In this document: positions 6,112 to 6,131 of the stretch, piece by piece
Layout of the letters: the number at the start of each line of letters is the position of its first letter
How positions within the stretch are numbered: position 1 is the first letter of the stretch
Assembly (NCBI GenBank): GCA_017935825.1
Contig: JAGBGW010000059.1
Span: forward strand, 1 to 6,131
Reading direction: 5' to 3'
Length of the DNA: 6,131 nucleotides
Source: Clostridia bacterium
Lineage (GTDB): Bacteria; Bacillota; Clostridia; Christensenellales; Maliibacteriaceae
The notes under the pieces: generated by a model
What the model was told of the DNA's origin: nothing
Databases searched by the model: none
Seen by the model: only the letters and a program-made list of their open reading frames with translations
Program-made: the position numbers and the translations under genes

Positions 6112-6131
6112 TTTACATTTTTCCTTGTAAA
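6112..6131. repeat. Second inverted repeat TTTACA-N8-TGTAAA
   Basis: TTTACA (6112-6117) and TGTAAA (6126-6131) are inverted copies with an 8-base centre, two bases beyond the first palindrome. Both share the half-site TGTAA/TTACA, which suggests tandem sites for one regulator. The right arm ends at the window edge and may extend further. Chance is possible in such AT-rich sequence. Confidence 0.35.

Larger units (their letters stand above)
5934..6131. other. Upstream non-coding region of livJ
   Basis: I see no convincing gene here. The region is AT-rich, and its short open frames have no Shine-Dalgarno or recognisable protein. It holds two inverted repeats near the right edge (6089-6131). 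A TATATAAT stretch (6072-6079) could belong to a divergent promoter, but no well-spaced -35 was found for it on the plus strand. Confidence 0.5.

Noticed and set aside
6089..6114. The palindrome as a plus-strand terminator, since T's follow it
   Set aside because: The stem is almost entirely A-T and too weak for an intrinsic terminator, and no plus-strand gene precedes it. An operator is more plausible.
5927..6130. Plus-strand open frame of 67 codons upstream of livJ
   Set aside because: It has no Shine-Dalgarno, overlaps the livJ promoter, and has a low-complexity aromatic translation typical of AT-rich non-coding DNA.
1..6131. Mobile elements, CRISPR arrays, tRNA or rRNA genes
   Set aside because: No transposase, terminal repeats, spaced direct repeats or RNA gene signatures were seen. 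The six genes form an ordinary transporter locus.

Overview
The window holds a nearly complete high-affinity ABC import system of the HAAT (hydrophobic amino acid, LivJ/LivHMGF) family, all on the minus strand. It probably comes from a Gram-positive Clostridia-type Firmicute. The binding proteins carry 'MKK...' lipoprotein signal peptides, the SD sequences are strong (GGGAGG, AAGGAGGG, AAGGGG), both terminators are intrinsic with a T-tract, and genes of moderate GC are separated by AT-rich gaps. Codon choice (many GCA, GGC, ACC, AAG) fits gut Oscillospiraceae/Lachnospiraceae-like Clostridia. Genus cannot be settled from this sequence, and the taxonomic call is inference.

Layout in the direction of transcription (right to left): an AT-rich upstream region with two inverted repeats (6131 to about 6089); a near-consensus sigma-A promoter (5933-5905) with a 7-bp stem-loop next to the expected transcription start; livJ-type solute-binding lipoprotein (5851-4694); an intrinsic terminator (4683-4644); a 233-base gap with candidate promoters and a GC-rich hairpin; then livH (4460-3579), livM (3568-2480), livG (2476-1646) and livF (1641-928), separated by only 10, 3 and 4 bases. 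A second intrinsic terminator (907-874) closes this block. After a gap with a candidate extended -10 promoter comes a second, different solute-binding lipoprotein (707-1), which runs off the left edge of the window.

How it works together: the two lipoproteins would capture substrate at the outer face of the membrane, LivH and LivM form the heterodimeric permease, and LivG and LivF are the paired ATPases. Branched-chain amino acids are the likeliest substrate, but the family also carries other amino acids, amides and urea, and specificity cannot be read from sequence alone. Terminators on both sides of the permease/ATPase block split the locus into three transcription units, a binding protein on each side and the membrane machinery in the middle. 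This suits expressing binding protein in excess and possibly switching between two receptors. I found no clearly novel system. The most interesting points are the two-receptor, three-unit arrangement, the atypical lipobox of the second receptor, and the unassigned palindromes and hairpins in the intergenic regions.
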